Source: an uncultured Bacteroidota bacterium (lineage in GTDB: Bacteria > Bacteroidota > Bacteroidia > B-17B0 > Aurantibacillaceae). From it: 64,000 nucleotides of DNA. Numbering within the stretch: the first letter of the stretch is position 1; the number at the start of each line of letters is the position of its first letter. The stretch spans positions 1 to 64,000 of the forward strand of contig CAITNS010000067.1 in assembly GCA_903893815.1 (NCBI GenBank). Direction: 5' to 3'. Below, piece by piece: positions 26,669-37,052 of this stretch. The translations under genes were made by a program, and so were the position numbers. The notes below the pieces were generated by a model, which saw only the letters and a program-made list of their open reading frames with translations, was not told the origin of the DNA and made no database searches.

Positions 26669-27043
26669 ATGTCAACAAAAACAACAGCTCATATGAATTT
26701 GTTAAGAGATAAAATTGAAGAAATTTTAGTTAAAGAAAACTATACATTTAGTCAATTAGCTGATTATTTAAATTTATCTGAAGAACAGTTGGAAGATGGT
26801 TTAGCTAACAAAACCCTTGAATTAAGATATTTAGAAGATATCTCAAAAAACTTAAAAGTACCTTTGTATAGCTTTTTTAGAGATACTAATCAAAAGACTA
26901 ATTATACAGAAAAGCCTTATTTTGTAAACAAACTTTGGAACGACGGAGAAGAAGTGAGTCCACAAAAATTAATGGAAGAAATTGAGCTTTTAAAACAAGC
27001 GATTGCTCAAAAAGAAGCAGAATTAGCCCAAAAACTGAAGTAA
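26669..27043 (+). CDS. XRE-like helix-turn-helix protein with C-terminal coiled coil
   Basis: This 124-residue protein has a helix-turn-helix domain at about 10-70 (YTFSQLADYLNLSEEQLEDG, then LEDISKNLKVPLYSFF) and a C-terminal coiled coil at about 98-124 (LMEEIELLKQAIAQKEAELA). The coiled coil suggests dimerisation. It could be a DNA-binding regulator; the target is unknown. It has its own ATG about 70 bp after rodA. No toxin-like partner gene is adjacent, so I do not call it an antitoxin. Confidence 0.72.
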   Translation: MSTKTTAHMNLLRDKIEEILVKENYTFSQLADYLNLSEEQLEDGLANKTLELRYLEDISKNLKVPLYSFFRDTNQKTNYTEKPYFVNKLWNDGEEVSPQKLMEEIELLKQAIAQKEAELAQKLK

Positions 27044-27085
27044 TACTCACTGCAACATTCCTTTCAAAATCTCCAATTCAATTGC

Positions 27086-27093
27086 TATATTTG
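27086..27093 (+). promoter_or_regulatory. -7 element (TATATTTG) upstream of the CNNM-like gene
   Basis: TATATTTG matches TAnnTTTG and lies 20 bases before the ATG at 27114. Confidence 0.5.
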
Positions 27094-27113
27094 CATAAGG
27101 ATATTTTTTACAT

Positions 27114-28421
27114 ATGTTAGCAAGTTTATTTCTTACTTTTTTATTAGTTCTATTAAATGGTTTTTTTGTAGCTGCAGAGTTTGCCTTGGTTAAAGTACGA
27201 GCTTCACAATTAGATATTTTAATTCAAAAAGGGAGCGGTCGTGCAGAGGTAGCCCGTTCATTACTAGAAAAACTAGACGCTTATTTATCTGCCACTCAAC
27301 TTGGTATTACTTTAGCCTCTTTAGCTTTAGGTGCTATAGGAGAAGAAACCATTTCACACATTGTCATAAATCTATTTCAAAAATATGATTTAGGTGTAAA
27401 CATGGTTACTGTGCATAGTATTTCGCTTCCTATTGCTTTAACCTTACTAACCTTTTTTCACGTAACACTTGGCGAGCAGATTCCTAAAATGATTGGTATT
27501 AAATATTCTATGGATACAGCTTTATTGATTGCATGGCCTATACGCATCTTCTATATCGTTTTTAGTCCGTTTATTTGGCTATTAAACAAATCTTCAAATA
27601 TAATTTTAAGAATTGTTGGTATTAAAAAAATTGGAGATGAGGATGTGCATACCGAAGAAGAATTACGCTTAATTTTAACAGAAAGTGAAGAAGGTGGCGC
27701 TATTAAACCAAGTGAAAATGAATTGATTCAAAATGTATTTGATTTTGATGACCGTTTGGTGAAACAAATTATGGTTCCTCAAAACCGTGTAACCGCTATT
27801 GATGTAGAAGCTTTAGATAGAGATGGTATTATTCAAAAAATATCTGACGAAGGTTTTTCTCGTTACCCCATTTATTTAGGCGATATTGATAATATCATTG
27901 GTGTAATATATGCCAAAGATTTATTCAAAGAACTAATTTCCAAGAAATTTAAAACTATTAAAGATATTATGCGTCCTGCTCATTTTGTGCCGGAGTCGAT
28001 GAAAATTAATGATTTATTGCGTGATTTCCAGAAGCTACACATGCAAATTGCCATTGTTACCAACGAATTTGGAGCAACAGCCGGTATAGTAACTATGGAA
28101 GATATAATTGAAGAATTAGTTGGTGAAATACAGGATGAACATGATGAAGAGAAACCAACCGTAGAAAAGAAAAGCGAAACTGAATATATTGTTAATGCTC
28201 ATAGTAGTATTGGTGATGTAAACGAATCGTTACCAATGGCTATCCCGGAAAATCCTAAATACGAAACGATATCAGGTTTGATAAATTTTTTATGGGGAAG
28301 AATCCCTGGAGTAAACGAAAAAAGACAATATGGTGGTTATGAAATCACTGTTCTCCAGCGAAAAAAACAAACGGTTGAGTCTGTTAAACTAAGAGTTTTA
28401 GAAACTGATAAAGTTGAATAA
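27114..28421 (+). CDS. CNNM/CorC-type hemolysin family transporter protein
   Basis: This 435-residue membrane protein has an N-terminal DUF21 domain (about 1-190, three to four membrane segments, start LLNGFFVAAEFALVKVRASQL), a CBS pair (about 205-330, VPQNRVTAIDV and PAHFVPESMKINDLL), and a C-terminal CorC/HlyC domain (about 345-430). Family members are linked to magnesium or other cation efflux; older names call them hemolysins. The ligand is not established here. Confidence 0.92.
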   Translation: MLASLFLTFLLVLLNGFFVAAEFALVKVRASQLDILIQKGSGRAEVARSLLEKLDAYLSATQLGITLASLALGAIGEETISHIVINLFQKYDLGVNMVTVHSISLPIALTLLTFFHVTLGEQIPKMIGIKYSMDTALLIAWPIRIFYIVFSPFIWLLNKSSNIILRIVGIKKIGDEDVHTEEELRLILTESEEGGAIKPSENELIQNVFDFDDRLVKQIMVPQNRVTAIDVEALDRDGIIQKISDEGFSRYPIYLGDIDNIIGVIYAKDLFKELISKKFKTIKDIMRPAHFVPESMKINDLLRDFQKLHMQIAIVTNEFGATAGIVTMEDIIEELVGEIQDEHDEEKPTVEKKSETEYIVNAHSSIGDVNESLPMAIPENPKYETISGLINFLWGRIPGVNEKRQYGGYEITVLQRKKQTVESVKLRVLETDKVE

Positions 28422-28425
28422 ACCC

Positions 28426-29697
28426 TTAATTATCTAAATAAATCCTACCCTGTCTCCACATGTCTACTGCTTCATACCATCTTTCTTTATAAAGCTCACT
28501 TCTTTCTAAATAAAAATCATTATCTGTAAAAGGATTAATAATTTTTATAAAAGAAAACGAGATGGATGTTGGATTATTAGGTTCACCATAAATCCATACT
28601 TCTCCATTTTTTCGTTTAGATACTTTATTAGGTGCGCCAAAAACAATGTAAATCATTCCTCTATCGGTTTTCCATCCTTCCTGAAAACTCGTAAATAATT
28701 TATTACTTTCTTGAACGCGCAAATAATATTTTCTGATCAGTTCTTTTGCTCTTTCAGTACTACCTGCAATCTCAACCCAAAATTTATCAATAGCACTTTT
28801 TTGATCAGGCGATTGTAGGCAATTGTCAAATTCTTTTTTAGCCATAATATAACGTGTAGCTAAAATCATTTGTTCAGTATTTTTTATTTTAGGATAACTT
28901 GTTTCATATACAAAAAATGTCACACCATCTTTAGTTGCCATATTTGTTTTCAAATGAAAAAATCCTTTTGCTGGAAGAGCTAATTCAATTTTCCCATTTG
29001 TTTCGTATACACTGAACGTAGAATCTGGCTTGTAATTAAACTTCGGCATTAATTCAACAGAAAAAGGTGGAAGTGCCAGTTTGAACTTTGGTTTAAAATA
29101 ATCTACTTCATATAACTTCTCTCTATTGCGCACCGATTGTATATATACAAAATCATTAGGTTTATAATAAACTGATGAAAGCACTTCGTCGCGAGAATTA
29201 GTAATCAAAAAGTTTTGTCGCGACTCAATAGAGCTTTTGTTTGAATATAAGTTATCGGTATACTCTGTTTTTTTATTAACGTCATACACATTCACATTAA
29301 CATAATAATTAAAATTAGATTTTAATTTAAAATACAAACTACCACTCAACTGCTTGATAATAGCATCTGTTTGTCTATCAATAATGGTAATGGAGGTGGT
29401 ATCGCTTATCGCACTTAAATCATCTTCAGCATTAACATCTAACTGAATTTTTATATGGCCATAAAAAAAATTACTTGTATCTGTTTTTTTATAAAGTAAA
29501 ACTTCGTTTGAAATCTCATAAAACAATTGGCTAATACTATCGTTGATATGATAAATAGTATATCTAGCATCCAATTCATTATTAGATTTTTTATACAATC
29601 TGTCTGTAGTAGATTGATTTACTTTTTGAGATGTACAAGAAATTAATCCTAAAAAAGTAAGAGAAATAATGCTAGTTATAATTTTAATATAATTCAC
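28426..29697 (-). CDS. GWxTD domain-containing lipoprotein
   Basis: The GWxTD motif is visible as GWKTDRGMIYIVFGAPNKV in the C-terminal third, followed by EVWIYG. The N-terminus is a lipoprotein signal with the lipobox LGLISC. I place the start at the GTG at 29697, giving a 21-residue signal; an upstream in-frame GTG at 29727 would add ten residues. The domain is typical of Bacteroidota envelope proteins and has no known activity. It is convergent with the CNNM-like gene, 4 bp apart. Confidence 0.85.
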   Translation of the reverse strand: MNYIKIITSIISLTFLGLISCTSQKVNQSTTDRLYKKSNNELDARYTIYHINDSISQLFYEISNEVLLYKKTDTSNFFYGHIKIQLDVNAEDDLSAISDTTSITIIDRQTDAIIKQLSGSLYFKLKSNFNYYVNVNVYDVNKKTEYTDNLYSNKSSIESRQNFLITNSRDEVLSSVYYKPNDFVYIQSVRNREKLYEVDYFKPKFKLALPPFSVELMPKFNYKPDSTFSVYETNGKIELALPAKGFFHLKTNMATKDGVTFFVYETSYPKIKNTEQMILATRYIMAKKEFDNCLQSPDQKSAIDKFWVEIAGSTERAKELIRKYYLRVQESNKLFTSFQEGWKTDRGMIYIVFGAPNKVSKRKNGEVWIYGEPNNPTSISFSFIKIINPFTDNDFYLERSELYKERWYEAVDMWRQGRIYLDN

Positions 29698-29762
29698 TCG
29701 AAAATAGATGATTAAAAAATCAATCACCTTAAATTACAAATAAAAATTAAATACAGGAAAAT

Positions 29763-30110
29763 TTATTTTAATTCGAAAGGCTTACGCTCATATTGGCAAC
29801 AATCTTGAAGCTTACCATAAGCATAATCATCTCCATAATAACCATCATTATCATAACCAGATTTGGCAATTAATTGTTGAATACCATCTAAAGTGATTTT
29901 AGTAGTGTCAAATTTAACAGTCATCAAAGTAGATTCTGCATCCCATTTTTTTTGAGTAACACCGTCAACAGCAATTGAACTTTCAATAGTTGCTTTGCAT
30001 TTTTCACAATTTCCCCAAACCTTAAACATTTCTGTTTTTTCTGCGGTTTGTGTTTTGCAAGAAAATAGCCCTAAGCTTAAAAAAAATAATATGTAATAAA
30101 GAAATCTCAT
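29763..30110 (-). CDS. HMA-domain lipoprotein (putative metal binding)
   Basis: A heavy-metal-associated domain covers residues ~28-95 with the metal motif GNCEKCK (C35 and C38). The N-terminus is a lipoprotein signal with lipobox LGLFSC (C18). I use the ATG at 30110 because it gives a normal signal peptide and avoids overlap with the upstream gene; an ATG at 30134 is possible. A second cysteine pair (DCCQY) lies near the C-terminus. It probably binds copper or a similar ion on the periplasmic face. Confidence 0.82.
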   Translation of the reverse strand: MRFLYYILFFLSLGLFSCKTQTAEKTEMFKVWGNCEKCKATIESSIAVDGVTQKKWDAESTLMTVKFDTTKITLDGIQQLIAKSGYDNDGYYGDDYAYGKLQDCCQYERKPFELK

Positions 30111-30120
30111 TTTAATTGAA

Positions 30121-30732
30121 TTATAGCATTGCAAATTTATAATTTAATTTCAGAAAATGTTCAATATATTGAGGAAGGGCAAATTTTAAGTTTTTTTGGG
30201 CTTTTATATTGTCATGAAATACTATAATACTACCATTTCTAGTATATTTAATACTATTATCTAAACATTTTTTAGATGAAGTTAACTTATCATAATCATA
30301 ACTCAATACATCCCAAAACACTACCTTATAATTCTTTACCAATAATTTATACTGACTTTTTTTAATTCTTCCGTAGGGAGGTCTAAATAAATTTGTTTTA
30401 GTTAACTCTTGGCACTTTTCGATATTTTCAATGTACAAAGAATTTTTCAATTCCCAACCTTTCATATGGTTAAATGTATGATTACCAACCTGATGTCCTT
30501 CAAATTTAATCCTCTCGAATAATTTTGGGTATTTTACAATATTATCTCCCACACAAAAAAAGGTGGCCTTAATACCATATTCTTTTAAAACATCTAGCAC
30601 CCATTCCGTTAACTCTGGAATTGGACCATCATCAAAAGTGAGGTAAATAGTGGGTTCATTTTTATCCATTCGCCATAAAGACCCTTTATATAAAGCTCTC
30701 AATAATTGTGGTGGACGAACCAATAATTTCAT
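30121..30732 (-). CDS. polysaccharide deacetylase family protein (NodB homology)
   Basis: The NodB domain covers most of this 203-residue protein: motif 1 TFDDGP with D34 and D35, motif 2 HQVGNHTFNH with H85 and H89, and motif 3 FRPPYGR. Members remove N-acetyl groups from chitin-like polymers or peptidoglycan. No signal peptide is visible, so it may be cytoplasmic or exported in another way. The HMA lipoprotein follows 10 bp downstream. Confidence 0.9.
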   Translation of the reverse strand: MKLLVRPPQLLRALYKGSLWRMDKNEPTIYLTFDDGPIPELTEWVLDVLKEYGIKATFFCVGDNIVKYPKLFERIKFEGHQVGNHTFNHMKGWELKNSLYIENIEKCQELTKTNLFRPPYGRIKKSQYKLLVKNYKVVFWDVLSYDYDKLTSSKKCLDNSIKYTRNGSIIVFHDNIKAQKNLKFALPQYIEHFLKLNYKFAML

Positions 30733-30877
30733 TCTTATTTTTTTTCGTTTTAAAGATAACTATTTCAGATAAAAACTATTAAAAAAATGTTAAATAAAAC
30801 ACCTAAATGGATACAAATAATAGCGTTCAATAAACAGATACTAGTGTTTACGAACTCATACGACTTACTTAATCAGA

Positions 30878-30891
30878 TACAGTTAACTGTA
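30878..30891. promoter_or_regulatory. 14-bp perfect palindrome upstream of the giant repeat protein
   Basis: TACAGTTAACTGTA is a perfect palindrome 50 bp before the ATG at 30941. A second dyad, TAAACA (30831-30836) / TGTTTA (30845-30850), lies just upstream. These could bind a dimeric regulator; no protein is assigned. The 208-bp spacer (30733-30940) holds nothing else I recognise. Confidence 0.45.
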
Positions 30892-30940
30892 ACAAGAATT
30901 ATAGTTATTTTTAGGAGTTTTACTACATAAAAAATTTATA

Positions 30941-33900
30941 ATGAAACTGTCAAAATATTTAATTCTATTACTTACTTCTATTTCAATTTTTGGAATTGCT
31001 CAAAATCAATACGATGATTTATCTATTGAAGACAAAATCATAATTAAAGAAAGCAAATTACCTATTTTTTCAACTTACAAGCTAGGATCTGGAGCCAATC
31101 CTGTTGTGCTAACTACCGGACCTGAACAACAATGTAATAGTGCAATACCTGTTTGTCAAAATATATATACTACTTCAACTTCATATTCCGGTAATGGTTC
31201 ATCTCAAGAAATACCAGGAAACTCCTGTTTAGGAAGTAACGAATTAAACTCTGTTTGGTATACGTTTACGAGCAGTTCAGCCGGTAATATTGCTTTTAAT
31301 ATTACTCCAAATGTTTTAGGACAAGATTATGATTTTGCTTTATACAATCTTACAGGGACAAATTGTTCGGCGATTAGTAGTGGTGCATTAACCCCAATTC
31401 GTTGTAATTTCTCAGCAACAGGAGGTGTTACCGGTTTATCTTCGTCTGGAACTAATCCATCAGAACCAGCAAGTGGGCCAAATCAAAGTACTGTACTCGC
31501 AACTACTGTTGGACAAACGTATGTATTAATTATTAGTAACTATTCATCATCCGCTAATGGATACCAATTAGATTTCACTCCAGGAACTGCAAGTATTTTT
31601 GACGTTACTCCACCCACATTAGCTAGTGTTTCTGCACCTTGCGGAAGCAATGTTTTAACATTAAACACAAGTGAACAAATAACTTGTGCTTCAATTGCAG
31701 GTAATGGTTCTGATATATCTATTTCTGGAACTGGCGGTCCTTACACTATTACTGGAGCAAATGGCGTAAACTGCGGCAGTTCAACAGCTCAAATTCAATT
31801 TACTATTACTCCTGCATTAACAGGAGGTGGACCATGGATACTCAATGCTCATTCTGGTTCTGATGGAGATAGTTTTATTGATAATTGCGGCAATGCAATG
31901 CCTACAACAACTGTTTCTTTTAACGTTGCTCCTGCAACACCCGTTATTACTGGACCTGCAAATGTTTGTAAAGGCACTACTTTTGCTTTATCGTCGTCAA
32001 GTGCGGTATCTTACACATGGACAGGAGCTGCGGTACAGGCTGGACAGCAAAATCAACAAACAATAACAGTCACTGCAACTACTTCAGCAACAATGAATTT
32101 TCAATTAGTAGTAAGTTACGGGGCATGTGGTACGGCAACAGTTACTAAAGCTGTTACAGTTACAGATGCACCAATTGCTAACTTCACTGCTCTTCCTTCT
32201 TTAACTGTTTGTGCAGGATCTCCAGTAACATTTACAAACACATCTACTTATCCTTGTAGTACAGGAGGTTTGGGTCTTAATCAATGTAATTGTGGTTCTT
32301 TTTTATGTAACACAACTTCCAACCAAGGTACATTTGCAACCTATTTATGGACATTTGGAGATGGTGGGACTGCTTTTTATATAGGCGGAAGTCCAGCTAG
32401 CTCTTTCAGTCCTGTGCATACTTACACCGCACCAGGAACTTATAATATAAGTTTAAATGCCTCTGGTTTGATTAATACTTGTAGCAATACAAAAAATTTA
32501 ACCATTACCGTTTTACCTGCAACGCCCAATTTAACTATATCACCAACTACAACTATTTGTCCTGCTCAAAGCAGTACATTAACTGCAACTGGTGGCACAA
32601 CTTATACTTGGACTCCAGCAGCTTCATTAAATACAACCAACGGAGGAACTGTTATTGCTTCACCCGCAGCTACTACAATTTATACTGTAAGTACACCAGG
32701 TTGTTCTGGTAATCAAACAGCAACAGTGCAAGTTGTTGTAGGAGGAACTCCCCCAGCTATTGGGGCAATTAGCGGATCTACTCTAATTTGTCCAAACTCA
32801 ACTGGTATTACTTATTCCGTTACTAACGTAGCAGGTACTAACTATACATGGACAGTTCCTGCTGGCGCAACCATAACTTCTGCTCCTACTAACTCAAATG
32901 CAATTACAGTAAACTTTGGTGCAAGTGCAGGAACGGTTTCTGTTATTGCGGTTGGAACTTGCGGTTCTGCTACAGCTGCTATTAACGTTAGTTTGAGTCC
33001 AGCATTAAACTTAACTGTTACTCCAAATACATCAACGGTATGCGCGGGTAGTTCATCTACATTAACCGCCAGTGGGGCCACAAATTATACATGGAGTCCT
33101 GCTGGTTCTTTAAGTTCAGCTATTGGAACAAATGTTGTAGCAACTCCAACCATAACAACCATTTACACAATTATTGGTTCTACTGGCACTTGTACTGGCT
33201 CAACTACATCAACAGTAACAGTTGGTAGTGCCTTAACTTTAACCATTACTCCAAATACATCTACGGTTTGTCCGGGAACTCCAGTTACATTATCGGCCAG
33301 TGGAGCAACCAATTACACTTGGAGTCCGAGTGCAACATTAAGTTCTACTAATGGTAGCACGGTTACTGCAACCCCATCTGTTAATACAACTTATACAGTA
33401 CTTGGTGCTACTGGCACTTGCACTGGTTCCGCAACTGCAAACATATCTATGTCCGCTGGTTTAACTTTAACATTGACTTCAAATACACCCACAATTTGTC
33501 CAGGTGGTTCAGCATTATTAGATGCTAATGGTGCTATAACTTACACCTGGTTTCCTTCTGCTACTTTAAGTTCAGCAAATGGATCAAACGTAACTGCATC
33601 TCCATTAGTAAATACAACCTATACAGTTTTGGGCTCTACCGGAACTTGTAATGGTGTTGCAACTATTAACGTTGGTATTGGCGTATGTGTATCGAGTGCT
33701 TGTGATTTAGCGTTAATACGCTCAACCTTAACGGGAGCTGGAAATATTGAATTATTAGGAATGAATAATACGTGTAGTTTATATTTTATCAATCCTCAAT
33801 TCATGACTGGTCCTCAAGCTCAAGTATACGCTCAAACCTTTGGAGCAAATTTAATTTCTGTTCAATCCGCCATCGAAAATGCTGATTTAGTTCAAGCATT

Positions 33901-36900
33901 ATCAAATCAAGGATACGCGGGTCAGGTAATTTGGATTGGTTATAGCGATGCAGTTACTGAAGGTAGTTATGTTTGGTATGATGGTGCTCCACTTAGTTAT
34001 TCGAACTGGGCACCTGGTGAACCCAATGATGCAGGTGGTGTTGAAGATTGTACTCAAATATATCCAGACGGAAGTTGGAATGATTTGAATTGCGTAGGTT
34101 ATAACTCCTTATCAGTTATTGAAGTTAACATTTGTCCTCAGGTTTCTGTGGTTAACGTCCCTCCTACTCATTGCCCATTAACTAACGTGACAATGAATGC
34201 GAGTACACTTTTAGGTTCTCCTAATTATACTTATACTTGGGTACAATCTGGAATTTCTTCATTTACAACTACTAGTACAGGCAGTAGTTTAAACGATCAA
34301 ATAACTGTAACCTCAACAGGAGCTAATACATTTACAGTTTTCACTGAAGATAGATACTCTTGCCCTCAATCAACTACTGTTTCATTAAACGTTTTTCCAA
34401 CTCCTACAATTACTGTAAATAGTTCAACTATTTGTATAGGGCAACAAACTGCAACATTAACCGCAACTGGCGCCGACACATATACTTGGGCTCCAGCAAC
34501 AGGTTTAAGCGTAACTACTGGATCCATTGTAAATGGCGCACCCGCTTCAACACAAAACTATACCATAAGTGGTACTGACATTAATGGCTGTATTAATGAT
34601 ACAACTGCATCCATAACTGTTAACACATTACCTACCGTTACCGTAAATAGTGCATCTATTTGTATTGGACAACAAACCGCAACCTTAGTTGCAAACGGTG
34701 CATCCACTTATAGTTGGACGCCAGCGTTAAACTTAAGTTCTTCATCTGGAACAACAGTTACAGGAACACCTGCGGCTACTGAAAGTTATACCATTATAGG
34801 AACTGATCTAAATGGTTGTTTTAACAATACAACATCTACAATAACCGTTAACTCATTACCTACTATTACAGCAAATAATTCTACAATTTGTTTAGGGCAA
34901 CAAACAGCCACATTAACAGCAAATGGAGCTGCAACATATAGTTGGATTCCAGGAACAGGTTTAAGTGCAACTACTGGATCTGTTGTTACTGGAACTCCTA
35001 GTGCTACAGAAAACTACACAGTTGTAGGAATGGATGCAAACGGCTGTATTAGTGGAACTATATCAGCCATCACAGTTAATCCTTTGCCTACTTTAACGGC
35101 AACAAGTGCCACGATATGTGTTGGGCAACAAACCGCAACATTAACGGCATCGGGAGCAACAACTTATAGTTGGATTCCAGGCACAGGATTAAGTGCAACT
35201 ACTGGATCAGTTGTAACTGGCACACCAAGTGCTTCTCAAAATTATACAGTTGCAGGTATAGATGCCAATGGTTGTATAAATGGAACTATAACTGCTATAA
35301 CAGTTAACCCATTACCTACCATTACAGTTTCGCCCGATATGACGATTTGTCCATTAGCTTCAAATACATTAACCGCTAGTGGTGCTAGTTCTTATACTTG
35401 GACTCCAAACATATTCTTAAATACTAATTTAGGAGCAAATATTATTTGTACACCATCAATAACAACTACTTATACAATTGATGGAACATCTGCCGCCTCT
35501 TGCACTAACTCAGCGGTCATGACTATTGCTGTAGCTAATACTGTTGTTGTGAATGCATTAGCTGGTGCAACACCATCTACTACAATTTGTCCTTTAGGCA
35601 GTGCTATTTTATCCGCTAGTGGGGCTACTTCATATACTTGGACACCGAGTTTGAACTTAAGTTCAGCAAATGGAGCTTCGGTAACTGCATCACCAGCAAC
35701 ATCAACCACTTATACAGTAATTGGATCAACTAGTACTTGCACTAACTCTGCTCAGGTAGTAGTGACGCTCACTGTAAATCCAACACTTACCGTAACTCCT
35801 AGTCCATCGGTTATTTGTAGCGGAAACACATCTGTCTTAACCGCTAATGGAGCTAGCAATTATACTTGGTCTCCATCAGCTACATTAAATTCTGCAAATG
35901 GCGCAGCGGTTAATGCTAATCCTAATACAACAACCGTTTATAATATTACTGGAACAAGTCCATTAGGTTGCTTAGGCTCAACAACAACAACTGTATCTGT
36001 AATTCCTAAACCATCACTCAATGTAATATCAAGTCCAGGTGTTATTTGTGCTAATAGCAGCTCTACATTATCTGCTTCTGGTGCAACTAATTATACATGG
36101 TCGCCAAGTGCCAATTTAAGTAATGTAAATAGCAACACAACGGTTGCAACGCCTCCACTTACCACAACATTTACTATTATTGGATCTAATGGTATTGCCC
36201 CATTTGTTTGTATAGATACAAAAACAGTTCAAGTAACCGTTATTCCTAATCCTACTTTAACCCCTGGACCAGATGTTCCAATTTGCGAAGGGCAATCTAC
36301 TTTAATGTATGCTACTGGAGCTAATACTTATACCTGGAGCCCAACTATAGGAGTTAGTGATATAAATGATTCAACAACATCTGTGCAACCTCCATTACCT
36401 GGTGTATATATTTATACTGTAACAGGTACTACTAATAATTGTACTGGCACAGCAACTGTAGAAATTACGGTGAACGCATTACCAATTTTAGATGCAGGCA
36501 TAGATAGCACTATAAATATTGATGAAACCATTACATTATTTGCTTCGGGTAACACTCCCGTAGGATTTATTAATGCCTCTTCTGGTGTTCCGTTTGAATG
36601 TAATTACTGTCCAACTGTAACCGTTAACCCACAAGAAAATACTTGCTACACTATAGAGGGAATTTCGAGCTTCGGTTGTAGAAATACAGATGTCGTTTGC
36701 ATTACAGTTACTAAAGATTGGGATGTTTTTATTCCTAATGCTTTTACGCCTAACGGAGACATTAATAATGAAGTTTTTGCTCCAAAAGGTTATGGTATAG
36801 ATAAAATTCGACTAGCAATTTTTGATCGTTGGGGTCATCAATTATTTAATGAAGAAGGGCAAACTGTTGGCTGGGATGGAACCTACAAAGGTAAAATATG

Positions 36901-37000
36901 CGAGCAAGGTGTGTATATATTTAAACTTGAAGTAACTGCCATGTCTGAAAAAAAACGATATAAAACAGGACATGTAACTTTACTTGGAAAAGTAAAATAA
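30941..37000 (+). CDS. giant secreted repeat protein with C-type lectin domain and type B T9SS C-terminal domain
   Basis: This 2019-residue protein has a signal peptide (cleavage near IFGIAQ), a secreted N-terminal region, a PKD-like domain (about 409-527, LWTFGDGG), many Ser/Thr-rich beta repeats of about 70-85 residues (about 527-940 and 1090-1900, each with a core like ATSYTWTPSLNLSSANG), a C-type-lectin-like domain (about 944-1066, ending CTQIYPDGSWNDLNC), and a gliding-motility-associated C-terminal domain (about 1926-2019, VFIPNAFTPNGDINNEVF). It is expected to be exported by the type IX system and act as a surface adhesin. Some repeats are nearly identical at DNA level, indicating recent duplication. 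Confidence 0.93.
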   Translation: MKLSKYLILLLTSISIFGIAQNQYDDLSIEDKIIIKESKLPIFSTYKLGSGANPVVLTTGPEQQCNSAIPVCQNIYTTSTSYSGNGSSQEIPGNSCLGSNELNSVWYTFTSSSAGNIAFNITPNVLGQDYDFALYNLTGTNCSAISSGALTPIRCNFSATGGVTGLSSSGTNPSEPASGPNQSTVLATTVGQTYVLIISNYSSSANGYQLDFTPGTASIFDVTPPTLASVSAPCGSNVLTLNTSEQITCASIAGNGSDISISGTGGPYTITGANGVNCGSSTAQIQFTITPALTGGGPWILNAHSGSDGDSFIDNCGNAMPTTTVSFNVAPATPVITGPANVCKGTTFALSSSSAVSYTWTGAAVQAGQQNQQTITVTATTSATMNFQLVVSYGACGTATVTKAVTVTDAPIANFTALPSLTVCAGSPVTFTNTSTYPCSTGGLGLNQCNCGSFLCNTTSNQGTFATYLWTFGDGGTAFYIGGSPASSFSPVHTYTAPGTYNISLNASGLINTCSNTKNLTITVLPATPNLTISPTTTICPAQSSTLTATGGTTYTWTPAASLNTTNGGTVIASPAATTIYTVSTPGCSGNQTATVQVVVGGTPPAIGAISGSTLICPNSTGITYSVTNVAGTNYTWTVPAGATITSAPTNSNAITVNFGASAGTVSVIAVGTCGSATAAINVSLSPALNLTVTPNTSTVCAGSSSTLTASGATNYTWSPAGSLSSAIGTNVVATPTITTIYTIIGSTGTCTGSTTSTVTVGSALTLTITPNTSTVCPGTPVTLSASGATNYTWSPSATLSSTNGSTVTATPSVNTTYTVLGATGTCTGSATANISMSAGLTLTLTSNTPTICPGGSALLDANGAITYTWFPSATLSSANGSNVTASPLVNTTYTVLGSTGTCNGVATINVGIGVCVSSACDLALIRSTLTGAGNIELLGMNNTCSLYFINPQFMTGPQAQVYAQTFGANLISVQSAIENADLVQALSNQGYAGQVIWIGYSDAVTEGSYVWYDGAPLSYSNWAPGEPNDAGGVEDCTQIYPDGSWNDLNCVGYNSLSVIEVNICPQVSVVNVPPTHCPLTNVTMNASTLLGSPNYTYTWVQSGISSFTTTSTGSSLNDQITVTSTGANTFTVFTEDRYSCPQSTTVSLNVFPTPTITVNSSTICIGQQTATLTATGADTYTWAPATGLSVTTGSIVNGAPASTQNYTISGTDINGCINDTTASITVNTLPTVTVNSASICIGQQTATLVANGASTYSWTPALNLSSSSGTTVTGTPAATESYTIIGTDLNGCFNNTTSTITVNSLPTITANNSTICLGQQTATLTANGAATYSWIPGTGLSATTGSVVTGTPSATENYTVVGMDANGCISGTISAITVNPLPTLTATSATICVGQQTATLTASGATTYSWIPGTGLSATTGSVVTGTPSASQNYTVAGIDANGCINGTITAITVNPLPTITVSPDMTICPLASNTLTASGASSYTWTPNIFLNTNLGANIICTPSITTTYTIDGTSAASCTNSAVMTIAVANTVVVNALAGATPSTTICPLGSAILSASGATSYTWTPSLNLSSANGASVTASPATSTTYTVIGSTSTCTNSAQVVVTLTVNPTLTVTPSPSVICSGNTSVLTANGASNYTWSPSATLNSANGAAVNANPNTTTVYNITGTSPLGCLGSTTTTVSVIPKPSLNVISSPGVICANSSSTLSASGATNYTWSPSANLSNVNSNTTVATPPLTTTFTIIGSNGIAPFVCIDTKTVQVTVIPNPTLTPGPDVPICEGQSTLMYATGANTYTWSPTIGVSDINDSTTSVQPPLPGVYIYTVTGTTNNCTGTATVEITVNALPILDAGIDSTINIDETITLFASGNTPVGFINASSGVPFECNYCPTVTVNPQENTCYTIEGISSFGCRNTDVVCITVTKDWDVFIPNAFTPNGDINNEVFAPKGYGIDKIRLAIFDRWGHQLFNEEGQTVGWDGTYKGKICEQGVYIFKLEVTAMSEKKRYKTGHVTLLGKVK
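34860..35330. repeat. recently duplicated repeat units within the giant gene
   Basis: Two adjacent units share long near-identical DNA: AGTTGGATTCCAGG then ACAGG[T/A]TTAAGTGCAACTACTGG occurs at about 34940-34980 and again at about 35170-35205. This points to tandem expansion and a risk of misassembly. Confidence 0.75.
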
Positions 37001-37052
37001 TTTTTAGGCAATAAAAAGGCCGATGCTTACACAGCGGGTTTCTTTTGTATAC

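Noticed and set aside
34400-35700. CRISPR-like regular repeats
   Set aside because: The repeats are in-frame protein repeats of about 200-240 bp in the giant gene, with no short repeat-spacer pattern and no cas genes.
37001-37052. Terminator after the giant gene
   Set aside because: I saw no stable stem; AAAAAGGCC and GGGTTTCTTTT pair poorly.
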